From: Ctena decussata
Taxonomy: Eukaryota > Mollusca > Bivalvia > Lucinida > Lucinidae
Assembly: GCA_963989385.1 (NCBI GenBank)
Contig: OZ022506.1
Location: 6,985,415-7,049,414, forward strand
DNA: 64,000 nt
Reading direction: 5' to 3'
Position 1 is the stretch's first letter, and each line of letters opens with the position of its first letter. The position numbers and the translations under genes were made by a program. This document shows positions 1-11,851 of this stretch, in pieces. The notes beneath the pieces were generated by a model that did not search any database, was not told where the DNA came from, and saw nothing but the letters and a program-made list of their open reading frames with translations.

Positions 1-3000
1 AATAGGTTGCCATATGCAAATTTTAAATACCAGTATTATCTGGCGGATCTGATCTTTTGACAAAGTTAATGAGAGAGAAACCTTCTCTCAAAATGTAAAC
101 TTCCATAATTATCTTTTTAAAGAAACTTCTTGTTTTCAGGGTGTGATTACAATTAGCAGACGCGTTTAAAGAGAGAGTTGAACGTATTACTTTTCATAAT
201 TTAAGTTATCAGGTGCCCGTCTTCATATTTATACTAAATGTTTGCCAGGTTGGCCAGAAGTCTCAAACGTTAGTATTTTTGTTCAGTATATTTGACATGT
301 CGGTTTATCTCCATACGCTGAAACGTTCAACTACATTTAGTTAGCACATTTTAGCCAATGCATGCCCAAAACAAGCACAATGATTCCTGAGACTGGCAAA
401 ATTCTGATAAGCCTGTGCATCTGCTCGATCTGATCAGAGTCTTCGCTGTCCGCCGGAACACACCTTGAACATACAAGGAAGACTTATAACACTGAGTGGA
501 TGCTTAGGCTGATTTGAGTCTTCACTTGGCGCACAGATATATGACTGTTCCATTGTGTGGCTCATTTATCTAACGCCATAAATGTTAATTGTAAAGTATA
601 TCCCCTGTGTATTTCGTATTGCAGACTAAATATTTTTTGCAATGCAATGATTTTCAACCTGATCATTTTATTAGCATTATGTCATTTAAAAATGGTATGT
701 ATGCTACAATAGCGCTAAATTAGTTACTTATAACACAATCCAATGATACCCGAATCTTTAGCATAAGATATTCCGTAACATGCAAGTTCTTCCCTTGGTA
801 TCGATTGAGCATGGTTGGTCGCCTGTACAGTCGATAATCCACACGCATAAGCTCGTGGATTATCACTCTGTACAGGCGGACGAACAACCTCTATCTTTCA
901 CATACTTGAAACATATACAAACAAATGATAATGATCCATTTTGGAGTTACTTAAATTTAAGACCCCATCCCAGTGAACTAGTTTTTTCTATCCAGTGAGC
1001 GAGATATTTCTAAACTTTTTAATATCTGATACTGCATGTTCTTTTTTTTTTTTTTTTTTTGTCATACAAATCAAAAGACGTTTTGAAACTAAGAATTGTG
1101 CCCATTTCTTTGAAACATTTGGCATTAAGGATTAAAGGGCAAAAACCGTCAGAAACCCTTCTGTTAACAAATAGTGAAAACCCTGACTAAACGCTTTAAA
1201 GATAGGTTCCTGTACTTTGGAATGCATCATAATCTTTGATGGTTTTATCCGAGTTGTTGGAAAGCACTTATAAAAAGGGAATGAATAAGTTTCACTCAAA
1301 AGTGTAAATAAAAAAACATCAGAAAAATCATTTTGCAAGGGATTTCCTAACTCTGCTTCGCACACTAGTTAGCGCTATTTTTAGCTCGCGCCAAAAATAG
1401 GTAACGCAGCTGGCATCATGCTGCATTGCAATTTGGGATAGTTTTAACCCATCCGCCATGCCAGGACCTCTAGGAGAGCTCACGGCAAGAGAAAACTGGC
1501 CTTTGGAGAATGACATCAGAAATCGCACACTTATAGACATATAACATATATTATTTTTAGAACTGGAATTCCAACGAAAGAAAATAAACCAAAGGGAAAA
1601 TAACTATTTTCTACAACATCTGTCGATTTTCTCAGCAGCAACAGATTCAGAAAATTAAGAGAATTCAATACTGTCCAGAAAAAGACGAAATTATTTTGTG
1701 AACATAATTGTAATCGCTAGTCCAGGAACTTACCTTTAAGTGGGCTGAAAAGTCTTAGTTACACAGAACTTTCAGTTTAGTCATTGATATGCTTAGCAGA
1801 GAATATGTTGTTTCACTTATTTTTTTTTTTTTATACATTGATTTATTTTAGTTTTTTATGGTTTGCTGATCTCCTCTTGAAGATATTTCTAGCGAAGGAA
1901 TAAGTATATAGCATACAAAATTTAAAAACCCATTTACAGAAACCTACAACACAAAGAAATTAGTGAAAATTAAATAAATAAATACATGCAGTCGTTAAGC
2001 CTCGCGTATGAATCCTTGTACTATAATTTTTTAAAAAAAAAACTTAGTGTTAATTTCACCAGAATTTATCGCTTGAACGTATTAAGAAAACATACAGATA
2101 TATTCCCACTAAAAAATTCCCTACTCTTTCTGGTCAGACGAAATTCAGACAACGAGGCAATTATATACCTTTAAATTGGTATTGCTATCCTTACACCGTA
2201 ATACAGTCGACTATGGAAGGGTATCGGGGTCATAATTCCATTCTCCATTTCTTTTTAACACAGAGTGCTTTTCAATAACAAGCATTATGCATTCTACAAA
2301 ATGCCTTTACGCTTGATCCAGGGTCATAATGCTATTTAAGTAATTTGTTTTTGTACTCTGAGAAAAGACAAAGTGTTTTTTCGGAAATATATAATAAAAT
2401 GCCTTGACGCTTAAATCCATTATGCTTTGTGGCTTTTCTAAATCTGTGACCATATTGATTTGTTGTTAAAGTCTTATGATTATAATATTTTAAAAAATAT
2501 CAAATTCACAATAACTGTTATTGGCTTTATTGCATAAACACTTTCCGTATTTCCCCGCTTTTTTCGGATAATTGTTTATCGCTTCGTTGCAAATCGATTT
2601 ACGATTAAATGCATTCCACTTAACGACTGCGAGAAAAGGCTAGCCCTATACGCTTAAATGTATGGGAAGTATTAGCTGTGGTAAATGGTTGACAGATTAA
2701 ATGGAGAGCGCTATAGGACTGAGATGGGTGGTATTTCTGTACCCAGGTACTCGAGTCCTTGCCACCCGCGGGTAATCGATCCCCGGGATCTTATTCTTAT
2801 ACATTGGTTGTTTTTATCAACATGCAATCACGATCATATTTTTCCTGGAATAACTGAAATGCCTAGTTTGATCACAAGAAGAATATAATGGATAAACTAC
2901 GCTTAAATGTATGAAAAACATTATCTGTCTAAAATGATAATTATTCAAATATCAATAATAAATGGGGGGAAAACAGCCGGGCTGGGACGGTTAGAAATTT

Positions 3001-3186
3001 GTACCCGGGTACAAGTCCCGACTGCTACAATAGATATTATCATTACACTCTTATCATTACACTGGCTATTCCTGAAAAAAATGAAGTTGCTTATAGATCA
3101 TGTCGTTGGAATTCTCGGACTTCAAAAAATGCACCCAAATTCAAAGAATGCAGCTTCCATGAGTGAGAGTTCTGAATCTGAATTTT
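1..3186. other. No gene recognised
   Basis: No reading frame here resembles a known protein and none is flanked by convincing splice sites. The stretch is AT-rich with homopolymer runs (T tract near 1044-1061). A strong hairpin is listed separately at 820-878. Around 2646-3070 two loosely similar blocks each start with CGCTTAAATGTATG and contain a 'gtacccgggtac'-like segment, suggesting an old direct duplication. Positions 361-550 weakly resemble the small inverted-repeat element at 33890-34020. Confidence 0.5.
820..878. repeat. Perfect-looking hairpin, about 23-bp stem
   Basis: CGCCTGTACAGTCGATAATCCAC is followed, after about 11 bases, by its near-exact reverse complement ending GTACAGGCG. 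One or two mismatches are visible. It could be a tiny fold-back element or the end of a MITE. No coding function is suggested. Confidence 0.7.
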
Positions 3187-5591
3187 TAGCTCACCTGAGC
3201 CAGAGGCTCCGGGGGAGCTTATAGGATGGGACGGCTCCGTCGTCCGTCGTCGTCCGTCGTCCGTCCGTCCGTCGTCCCTCCACAATTTCAAAAGACTTCT
3301 CCTCTGAAACCGCTGGGCCAATTGTAACCAAAATTCATATGTGGCCTCCAGAGGAAGGGGGGACGAAAAAATTAACAAACGGTCTTGGTCACATGACCAA
3401 CATGGCCGCCATGCCCATATATGGTAAAAACCTAAAAAAAATCTTCTTCTCCAGAACCAATAAGCCGATGGCCTTGAAACATGGTATGTAGCATTGGGTG
3501 TGCAAGCACTTTCAAGATTGTTCAAATTATGACCTTGGGTTGACCTTGACCTTTTTTACGATAAGGTCAAATTTGCTTCCGTGTGCTTTTATATGGGAAA
3601 ATGCTAGAACATAAGATATCTTGGAAACTGTTGAAGATTTTGAGCTAAAAATTGGTATCTACAGTCAACTAAATGAGTACATGAAGATTTATGAGTACAA
3701 GAGGTCAAGGTCATTCTTTGACCTTTGACCCAAAACTCTCATATTTAGACAACTTCAATCAATCTCCTCAAAAGCCACTGGACCAATAAAAACCAACTTA
3801 CATATTGAGCCTCCAGGGGTTGAGGGAACGAAAACTTATTCATACGGTCCAGGTCACATGACCAACATGGCCGCCACACCCATATATGGATAAAACCTTT
3901 AAAAATCTTCTTCTCCAGAACCAATTAACTACTGGCCTTGAAACTTGGTATGTAGCATTGGGTACTCCAGTACTATCAAGAGTAATCAAATTATGACCTT
4001 GGGTTGACCTTACCCATTTCTATGGCAAGGTCAAATATGGGAAAATGCTAGAACATACAATTTCATTGAAAGTTTTGACGGTTAAGGCCTAAAAATTGGT
4101 AAATACATTTATCTTAATGAGTACATGAAGATTTGTGAGTACAAGAGGCCAAGCTCATTCTTTGACCTTTGGCCCAGAACTCTCATATTTTGACGATTTC
4201 AAACAATCTCCTCCTCAAAACCCACTGGGCAAGTTGTAACTAAATTTCATATAGAACCTCCAGGAGATACAGGAATGAAAATTTGTTCAAATGGTCCAGG
4301 TCACATGACCAACATGGCCGCCACACCCATATGTGGTAAAAACCTAAAAATCTTCTTCTCCAGAACCAATTGACAAATGGCCTTGAAACTTGGTATGTAG
4401 CATTGGGTACTCCAGTACTATCAAAATTGTTTAAAATGTTGACCTTGGTTTGACCTTGACCATTTTATGGCAATGTCAAATATCGGAAAATTCTAGAGCA
4501 TAAGATTTAATGGAAAGCTTTGAAGATTTAGGCCTAAAAATTGGTAAATACAGTCATCTTAATGAGTACATGAAGATTCATGAGTACAAAAGGTCAAGGT
4601 CGTTCTTTAACCTTTGACCCTGAATTATCATAGTTTGACAATTTCAAACTTCTTTTTAAAAGCCACTGAGCCAATTGTAACCAAATTTCATATACAGCCT
4701 TCAGGGGTTGAGGGAACAAAATTTCTTTAAATGGTCTGGGTCTCATGATCAACATGGCAGCCATGCCCATATATGATAAAAACCTTTAAAATTTTTCTTC
4801 CCCAGAACCAATTGATTGATGGCCTTTAAACTTGATATGGAGCATTTGGTACTCAAGTACTATCAAGATTGTTCAAATTATGAGCTTGGGTTGACCTTGA
4901 TCTTTTTTAATGGCAATGTCAAATATGGGAAAGTGTTAGAACATAAGATTTCATGGGAAGTTTTGAAGATTTTGGCCTCAAAATAGGTATATACTGTCGT
5001 CTTAATGAGGTCATGAAGAATTATGAGTACAAGAGGTCAGTGTCATTCTTTGACCTTTGACCCAGATCCCTCATATGTTGACATTTTCAATCATTTACTC
5101 AAAAGTCAAAGGGCCAATTGTAAACACATTTCATCTGGAGCCTCCAGGGGTTGCTTGAACAAACATTTGTTCAAACGGTCCTGGTCACATAACCAACATG
5201 GCTCCATATCCATTTATGGTATAAACGTTTAATTTTTTTTCTCCACAACCAATACACCCATGACCTTGAAACTTGGTAAGTAGCATGGAGTACTAGAGTA
5301 CTACCAAGACTGTTCAAATGATGACTTTGGGTTTACCTTGACCTTTCTTGCAGCATGGTCAAATATGAGAAAATGCTAGAACATAAGATTTCATGGAATG
5401 TTTTGAAGATTTTGGCCTAAAAATGGTATATATGGTCTCTTACTGAGTACATGAAAATTTATGAGTACAAGAAGTCATGGTCTTTCTTTGACTTTTGACC
5501 CAAGACTCATATTTAGACAATTTCAGACATAAGAAAATGCCACTTTGCCAATTGCTCAGGTGAGCGGTTCAGGGCCTCATGGCCCTCTTGT
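3187..5591. mobile_element. TIR element with five about 445-bp internal repeats
   Basis: The left end reads AGCTCACCTGAGC and the right end GCTCAGGTGAGC, forming short terminal inverted repeats. Just inside the right end, AGGGCC-TCAT-GGCCCT forms a small hairpin. The left end is followed by a TCCGTCG-rich tract. Inside, a unit recurs about every 445 bp (anchors near 3310, 3763, 4208, 4655, 5096 and partly 5535), recognisable by 'gtcacatgaccaacatgg' and 'ccttgaaacttggtatgtag'. No transposase is visible, so it is non-autonomous. Similar minisatellite-bearing elements in bivalves have been linked to Helitrons; the 3' hairpin would fit, but a canonical CTRR end is not clear. Confidence 0.7.
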
Positions 5592-6597
5592 TTTTATTGG
5601 TGTCACGTCCCAAAAGGACAATCTTTTACCAGTTTTGTGCTGTAAGAAAAAACTTGCAGTGATAGTTTTCATTTACGGCTCTTTATGCACGCTATATTTT
5701 TATTATTCGCCGCCTGTATAGCTGTAAGTAGTCTTCCGATAACGGGTACTAAAGTTTATATCCTTGCTACTGGTTTTCCCAACCCGAACTTCGGGTACTC
5801 GGGTGATTGCCTCAGCCTTAAACTGCAGTCAAATCTTTGGATCTTGATAAGATGAAGGCTTCCTCCTGCCAACAGTTTTTTGTAGTAACAGACAAGTTTG
5901 GGCGTCCCGATACAAAAGAAGATAGCATATTTGACTCTAATCTAGCTGCAAACCGCTCGAGGGGACTCCCAAATTTTGCTTGGTACATAGTTTGGAGCCC
6001 AGCCTGCTGGACTAACAAGGCGCCCCCCCCCTCCACACATACAAAAAAAGTACTAGTTCCTGGTGTTTTTATATAACCCCAAAAAACAGTTTGCAATATA
6101 GCATGCCTGAATAATTGTACCCAGCAACGTAAATTCTATTCCTTTTTGTCTGAAATATGATTGTATGTATTGTAGTCATGCATCTTAAATGCCAGGAACA
6201 AGGAGACATTAACAATAAAACAATGTGCTTCATCAGTACATGGAACTACAGTCTGTTAACATTAATGCGAGCCTATATTTTGGCCCAAGACAACTGCACA
6301 GGTCCTTGAAAAATACTCAGAACTTTTGATAATCCTGTTGACAACCGCATAAAAATAGTCGTTTTTGAGGTGACCTCCCCCCGCCCCGCCCCACCCCCCT
6401 CCCCCACCCTCCCCCGAAAAACATGTGGCCAAAGCACCATAACAGCCATAAAGGACTCATAAAATAGTAAAATTTGAAATTCCATACCCAAAAAATTATG
6501 CATGCCTATGTAGTAAGCCACTTTCTGAGTATCCCGCTCCCCTCGGGACAAGCCTCTGCCAATGACAGTAATATTGGTGACTGGAATGGATGGATGA
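5592..6597. other. No gene recognised
   Basis: Short overlapping open frames on both strands at 5818-6096 have no recognisable motif. A strongly C-rich tract lies at about 6378-6416. Nothing else is supported. Confidence 0.4.
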
Positions 6598-7003
6598 ATG
6601 ACTTGCGAATTTAGGTCCTTTTCAACAGAATTGCAGTCATATCAGGACGATGAGATTGTGATAATGAAAGACTGTGTGCAATGGAACCCCGTTTACGTTT
6701 GAAAAGATTCTCGCCTCATGCGGGGATTGAACCCGGGATCGCTAGATCAGCAGGCCAGCGCTTAAACTACTGAGCTATCAGGGCTCCCTTGGTAACTAGG
6801 ATGACTTGCGAATTTAGGTCCTTTTCAACAGAATTGCAGTCATATCAGGACGATGAGATTGTGATAATGAAAGACCGTGTGCAATGGAACCCCGTTTACG
6901 TTTGAAAAGATTCTCGCCTCATGCAGGGATTGAACCCGAGATCGCTAGATCAGCAGGCCAGCGCTTAAACTACTGAGCTATCAGGGCTACCTTAGTAACT
7001 GGG
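6598..7003 (-). mobile_element. Tandem dimer of a 203-bp tRNA-derived SINE
   Basis: Positions 6598-6800 and 6801-7003 are near-identical direct copies (a handful of substitutions seen). Read on the minus strand each contains a tRNA-like head: TAGCTCAGTAGTTTAAGCGC fits an RNA polymerase III A box and GGGTTCAATCCC fits a B box, with normal tRNA spacing. The acceptor stem does not pair well and there is a non-tRNA extension of about 130 bp, so I call it a SINE rather than two tRNA genes. Confidence 0.65.
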
Positions 7004-7250
7004 ATTTTGAAACAAAATATTCCCGGACACCTGTTCCCATTGTCCACATTGCAATAGGGGATCCTCTTTATCAAATGCAGCTATCATCATAAAATTAACC
7101 AACTGCAGAATGTATCATAAAATTTGAACTGGTTGATAAAACTGGTGAAATGATAAAGTTAAGCTGACATAGGTCCACAGCATTTTCTGTCATTTCTGTT
7201 CTAATATATTATGGTAGTTATGGTTGTTTTCAAATTCAGTAGTATACATA

Positions 7251-7501
7251 GGGTATAAACCAGTCCGCCAATTTTCGCTTCCTGCAGAGCCTGTCCGTCA
7301 TATTTGGCTTTCGCCGAGACTCTCTGCGATCTTTAGCTTCCTGCTGAGACTTCTGCACATGATCAATGGCTTCCTGCAGAGACTGTCCGCATGAAATCTG
7401 CTTCCTGGCGAGGAAGCAAGAGATCAAGGACACTTCGGCGGAAGCCAAGTATGACGGACTGTCTCTGCAGGAAGCGAAAATTGGCAGACTGGTTTATACC
7501 C
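7251..7501. repeat. Fold-back element, about 73-bp arms
   Basis: GGGTATAAACCAGTC at 7251 begins an arm whose reverse complement ends at 7501. The arms match over roughly 73 bp with few differences. The loop contains further copies of the phrase GCTTCCTGCAGAGACTGTCCG, so arm and loop share a repeated core. The short open frame across it is a by-product of this structure. Confidence 0.7.
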
Positions 7502-7687
7502 TTTAGTAAATGTTTTACAAGAAATGGCTTAACATAGTGATTTAAACAAAATTAAAAAAAAAAATAATAAATAAATAAACTTGTGGCTCTGTTTCCCAGC
7601 GGCCCTGTTTCCACGATTTTTTGTCTGAATTGAGAACTTCTAAATTTGAGAAATACATTTTATTCCATCCAGATAAGGACAGAGGAA

Positions 7688-7844
7688 GATAATTTCAGGA
7701 TTATTTTTCTTCATTCTCCATTAAAATATATGTTGTGACCCCTCTTTGTACCGTCCAGGCGAGGTGGTTCTAATAAGTGGTCACATATTTGTTTTATGGA
7801 GAATTAACAAAACTGATCTTAAAATTATCTGAAAATCAAATCAA
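7688..7844. repeat. Imperfect inverted repeat
   Basis: 'attctccattaaaatatatgttgtgacc' on the left resembles the reverse complement of 'ggtcacatatttgttttatggagaat' on the right, with further weak pairing outward (GATAATTTCAG / CTGAAAATTATC-like). It is probably a degraded MITE-like hairpin. Confidence 0.45.
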
Positions 7845-8171
7845 ACCAAGTATTTTTTTCTTCTTCATGAAATATATTTTTTCTCCATGAAATAGTTAAG
7901 CAACGTGTACAAAATAAATTTCCAAAATAATTCTGAATAATAACTGGTTATTTTGATGAAATAGTTTTCCACAAAAATATCCGTCATGGGTTTACTACTG
8001 TTGACCCACAAACTGGATCCTCATTACATGAAAATGTGCCTTTTTGCACGTAATTTAAGTATAGCCTGCGTGTCCACTGTGGCACATTGTCTTATCCTAA
8101 TCAAAGTAGCTTAACAGTCATCTATCTCTAGCGCGTGCATCTGACTGCCTTTATTGCGCATGTCTACTTTT

Positions 8172-9267
8172 TATCCCCCGCCGAAGGCGGAGGGACATCG
8201 TTTTCTCCATGTCCGTCCGTCCGTCCGTCCGTCCGTCCGTCCTTCCTTCCATCCGTCCGTCCTTCCGTCCGTCCGGAGCCATAACTAAGTAACCACTAAA
8301 CGGAATTTTAGAAACTTAAAATAAATATATATCACTATAACGTGCTGTGGCACATGAAGTTTCATCAGACTGGCTTCAGTAATGCATGAGTTATTGTCCT
8401 TTAATTGATTTAAAATCAATGAAATGAGCCATAAATAAGTAACCACTGGACGGAATTTCTTGAAACTTAAAATATATAAATATCACTTTAATGCGCTGAT
8501 TCACTTAAATTTTCATTAGACTGGCTACAGTAGTGCATGAGTAATTGCCCTTTAATTGACTTATAATCAATGAAATGAGCCATAACCTATTAACGAATTA
8601 CCAAAACTTCTTGAAATTTAAAATGAATATGTAACACCATAACGCGGATATGCACTTAAAGTTTGATCAGTATGGCATCAATAATGCGTGAGTTACTGCC
8701 CTTGAATCAATGTGAGATTGCAAATTCCAGCCATAACTAAGTTATCAATGAATAGAATGCTATAAAAAATATACTAAATACGTATCACCATAACACATTG
8801 ATGCATCTTACAGCTTGTCGGAATGGCTTCAGTATGCAATTAATTATTGCCCTTGAATTGGTTCAAAGTCAACAAATTGAGTCATAACTAAGTAACCAAT
8901 GAATGGAATTTCTTGTAACTTATAATCATTATATATTGTCATGACACAGCAGTGCACATTTAGTTTTGTCATAATCTCTTTCGTAGAGCATGATTGAATG
9001 CTCTTGAATTGATTTAAAATCCACAAATTAGCCATTAGTAAGGTGCCGACGAACAAAATTTCTTGTAACTGAATTGAAAATGTATCATCATAATGCAGTG
9101 ATGCTGAGACAAGTGTTTAAGAAGAACAGCTTCAGCTTCTGCCTTACTTATCCAAGAGTTATTGCCCTTGAATTTATGTACACTCCACAAGTTCAGCCTT
9201 AACTAAGTAACCTGTGAACACAATTTTATGAAACTTAAACGAATCAGGGCCACATCGACGGGGGATA
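8172..9267. mobile_element. TIR/minisatellite element, copy 1
   Basis: Begins TATCCCCCGCCGAAGGCGG and ends TCGACGGGGGATA, an inverted match of the start. A (TCCG)n-rich tract follows the left end. The body is a tandem array of about 150-bp units, each starting near 'gccataactaagtaaccac' (8278, 8429, 8579, 8731, 8883) and containing 'catgagttattgccctt'. Copy 2 is at 14934-16337, and both share about 22 bases beyond the right TIR, so the true right end may lie slightly further out. No coding capacity is seen. Confidence 0.75.
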
Positions 9268-10062
9268 TAAATTCACCGAATTTGCTTGTTCGGTACATAT
9301 TCTCAGACACATTTTTATACTGATGCAGCTCAATTATGATTGATGCAAACATTTTTGCATATTTTGATTGGTTTAAACAGTATTTTATTCATTACACTAC
9401 ATACATTTATACAAATACAAATCATATCAATGTAGGATCTGACGGTAAGCGCAATGCTTGTATAATAGTCATCTCCTAAATATTTTGATTGCTGGTGTAT
9501 ACTCAGACATATCTAAAACCATTCACAGTAACAGTTCTAAATTTGAACCAGTGAATTTTTATACCTGTAATCTTCAGGAATCTTTTTGTGTATGAGATTC
9601 TCTAAGATTTTTGATAAAAATCTCATGAGAGCTATATGGGAGAAAAAATCACATCAAATGTTTTAAGATCAGTGGATAAACTTCCATGCTGGTCGCCATT
9701 TTTATACAAAGGGAAAGAATTTTTTGTGCCTTCTTGTTTGCTTCCAAGATGAAAAAGCCTTTCAAAAATTGGGTCAACAATTTTGTGACTTCCTGTTTGC
9801 TGAGATGAAGCCCTTTCAAAATGAGGTCTACTTCTTAAAGAAAAGAATTTGCTCGTACAAGAGCAAGTTCTTTAAAGACAAATTCTTTTGTTTAAAAGTG
9901 AATCCCATTAAAAAGAGAGGCGAAGAAGAAATTGGTACAGTTACTTTCCGTGAAGGGTTCACACTTGTAGTACAAACTCAGTATAGTTTAAAATCTACTA
10001 TCAAATCAGATGTAACTTTTTTTTCTCTCGTATAATTCAGCCTGAGCAATCATTATGTGCAA
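9268..10062. other. No gene recognised
   Basis: An open frame at 9724-10035 (plus) has no recognisable motif. It includes an inverted repeat around 9834-9880 (AAAGAATTTGCTC / GAGCAAGTTCTTT), which suggests non-coding origin. Confidence 0.4.
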
Positions 10063-10655
10063 ATATACTCGAAAAAAATATTAAAGGGTCAAACTTTTAC
10101 CCCGCGATTTCTGGAACATTTCAAACATTTGGTAAAATAAATCATTTCCACCTTCCATTTCATTCATTTAACAAGTTTTATACACATGAAGTTTGAAATT
10201 ATAGCATATATCTTGACCAAGTCCAGATTTCAATTCACACTACCCTCAAAATCAGAGTGTTTTGAAGTCCATAGGGAAAAAAATCACCAAAATTTTCGAT
10301 TTCGCCAATTCATGAATTTTTTGAAAAATTGCTCGATAGTCATCAAGTTTAATCATTTTTAGGGTCAGCAAGCTATAAGAAGTTTAAAACTCATAGCAAT
10401 TTTAGAAGTTATTCCCGACCAAACTGACACACTATCAATTCTCTATGGGAATTCAAACAACTATCATTTTAGGGGTAGTTTGACTTAAAGCTTGACCTTG
10501 GTCAAGACAAAGGCCATAGGTTCAAGCTTCACGTGTATAAAACTTGTAAAATGAATAAAATGGAAGGTAGAAATGATTTATTTTACCACATGTTTGAAAT
10601 GTTCCAGAAATCGCAGGGTAAATGTTTGACCCTTTAATATTTTTTTTGAGTATAT
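10063..10655. mobile_element. Long fold-back (hairpin) element, arms about 200 bp
   Basis: The left arm starts ATATACTC with an A run and then 'aatattaaagggtcaaac'. The right arm is its reverse complement, ending 'gaccctttaatattttttttgag'. Matching continues inward through 'gaacatttcaaacat', 'acaagttttatacac' and 'cttgaccaag', leaving a loop of roughly 150-200 bp. No protein is encoded. A fold-back transposon or hairpin MITE is the likely identity. Confidence 0.75.
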
Positions 10656-11214
10656 ATAGGCAAACAGGTCCAAACCCATATTAGCCTGATCTGGGTTCAC
10701 ACTCTTTGTTCAGCACTCTGTCGGAATATTTGCAGTTATTACCGTACATAAAGTTTTGCTTAGACTCCATCCGAAACCATAAATAGACAGTCTTAACATG
10801 ACAGTTCTACTTTACTAACAATTAAGTGCGCAAGTATATTAGGTTGTGTCATCTATTATGACCACTGACTCTAGCACGAAAAGAACACTTTCAATTAAAT
10901 TGGAGCTCCCTAACATTGGAAAAAAGCTAGTCATATGAACTGAAACACTAAAGGCCCTAGATGCAGGATTTCTTAAACGCATAATTCCCCCAAATCATCA
11001 ATATTAATCTATTCATTTTACCAGAACAGTACAAAAACTATACCCATAATGTAGAAACAGCAATGAAACAACGTTGATCCAATGTCGTGACTGTTGTATC
11101 AGTGTTGTGTGCCTGCTGGGGTTATACTTGAACATTTCCTCGTGTACTAAAATCATTGGGGATTTATTGAATTATCTGGTAGGGGGGGGGGGGGGGGTAA
11201 CGGACCAGACTGGT
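10656..11214. other. No gene recognised
   Basis: Nothing recognisable apart from a G run at about 11181-11198. Confidence 0.4.
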
Positions 11215-11851
11215 CATCCACAGGCAGTGGGGGTGGGGCGGTAGAGAAGCCACAACACCAGCGCTTGGAGTGCTTGGTGTCTAATATTGTTGCTGTACTG
11301 GCATATAGGGAGAAGTAAAACTAGGATATACAGGACTATAATTTGTACCCCATGTATAGCCAGGGAAGGTGAATATTTGTCCAGCAGGACTCTGAAAATA
11401 TTACTGATTATTTGGCCACTGAATACCGTGGTCCTGCGACTGTTTGTTAACACTATTTCTTGGTCTTCTGGCGGCCAGTTTAGCTTCATAAGACTTAATG
11501 ACAGTCTGAAAGATGTCAGAATCTTTTTCCAGTGTTGTTTAATCAGGAGTTTTACCATCGTAGTTCTTTTTGATAATGTAACTATCAGCCAGAATAATTC
11601 CTTCCTTGGGACGTCTTTGTTCAGTCAGATAATTAGCTGGATTTGTGCGAATCAACATGTCGTGAACTTTTGTCTTAAGGGATTGTACAGCTCATTTGTT
11701 TTTCTCTGTTTGACTGGCAATTCAGATTGAAATGCTTTCAGCTTTCCTTCAAGCTTTTGTTTCTTCTTTGACATCTCTTGCAACTCCTTTTTCTGGTTGT
11801 CTTTCAATCTGTCCATGAATTGATGCTGACTCACATGCTTCCATGTGACAA
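11215..11851 (-). pseudogene. Decayed coding segment of unknown function
   Basis: On the minus strand a good 3' splice site (pyrimidine tract then TTGCAG, 11852-11857) precedes an open stretch of about 60 residues with a lysine/glutamine-rich helical look (motifs SQHQFMDRLKDNQKKEL and KKKQKLEGKLK). After a frame change near 11671 the frame continues (HDMLIRTNPANYL...TEQRRPKEGIILADSY). It then carries at least three in-frame stops before fading near 11215 in a Tyr/Pro-rich tail (PSFTSPYMPVQQQY). I do not recognise the family. The pattern of one frameshift plus several stops is that of a dead gene or an element remnant. Confidence 0.35.

Noticed and set aside
780..998. 72-codon frame
   Set aside because: Contains the hairpin 820-878 and has no recognisable domain or splice support.
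6598..7003. Two tRNA genes on the minus strand
   Set aside because: A and B boxes fit, but the acceptor stem is poor and the unit is 203 bp with a non-tRNA body; SINE is the better call.
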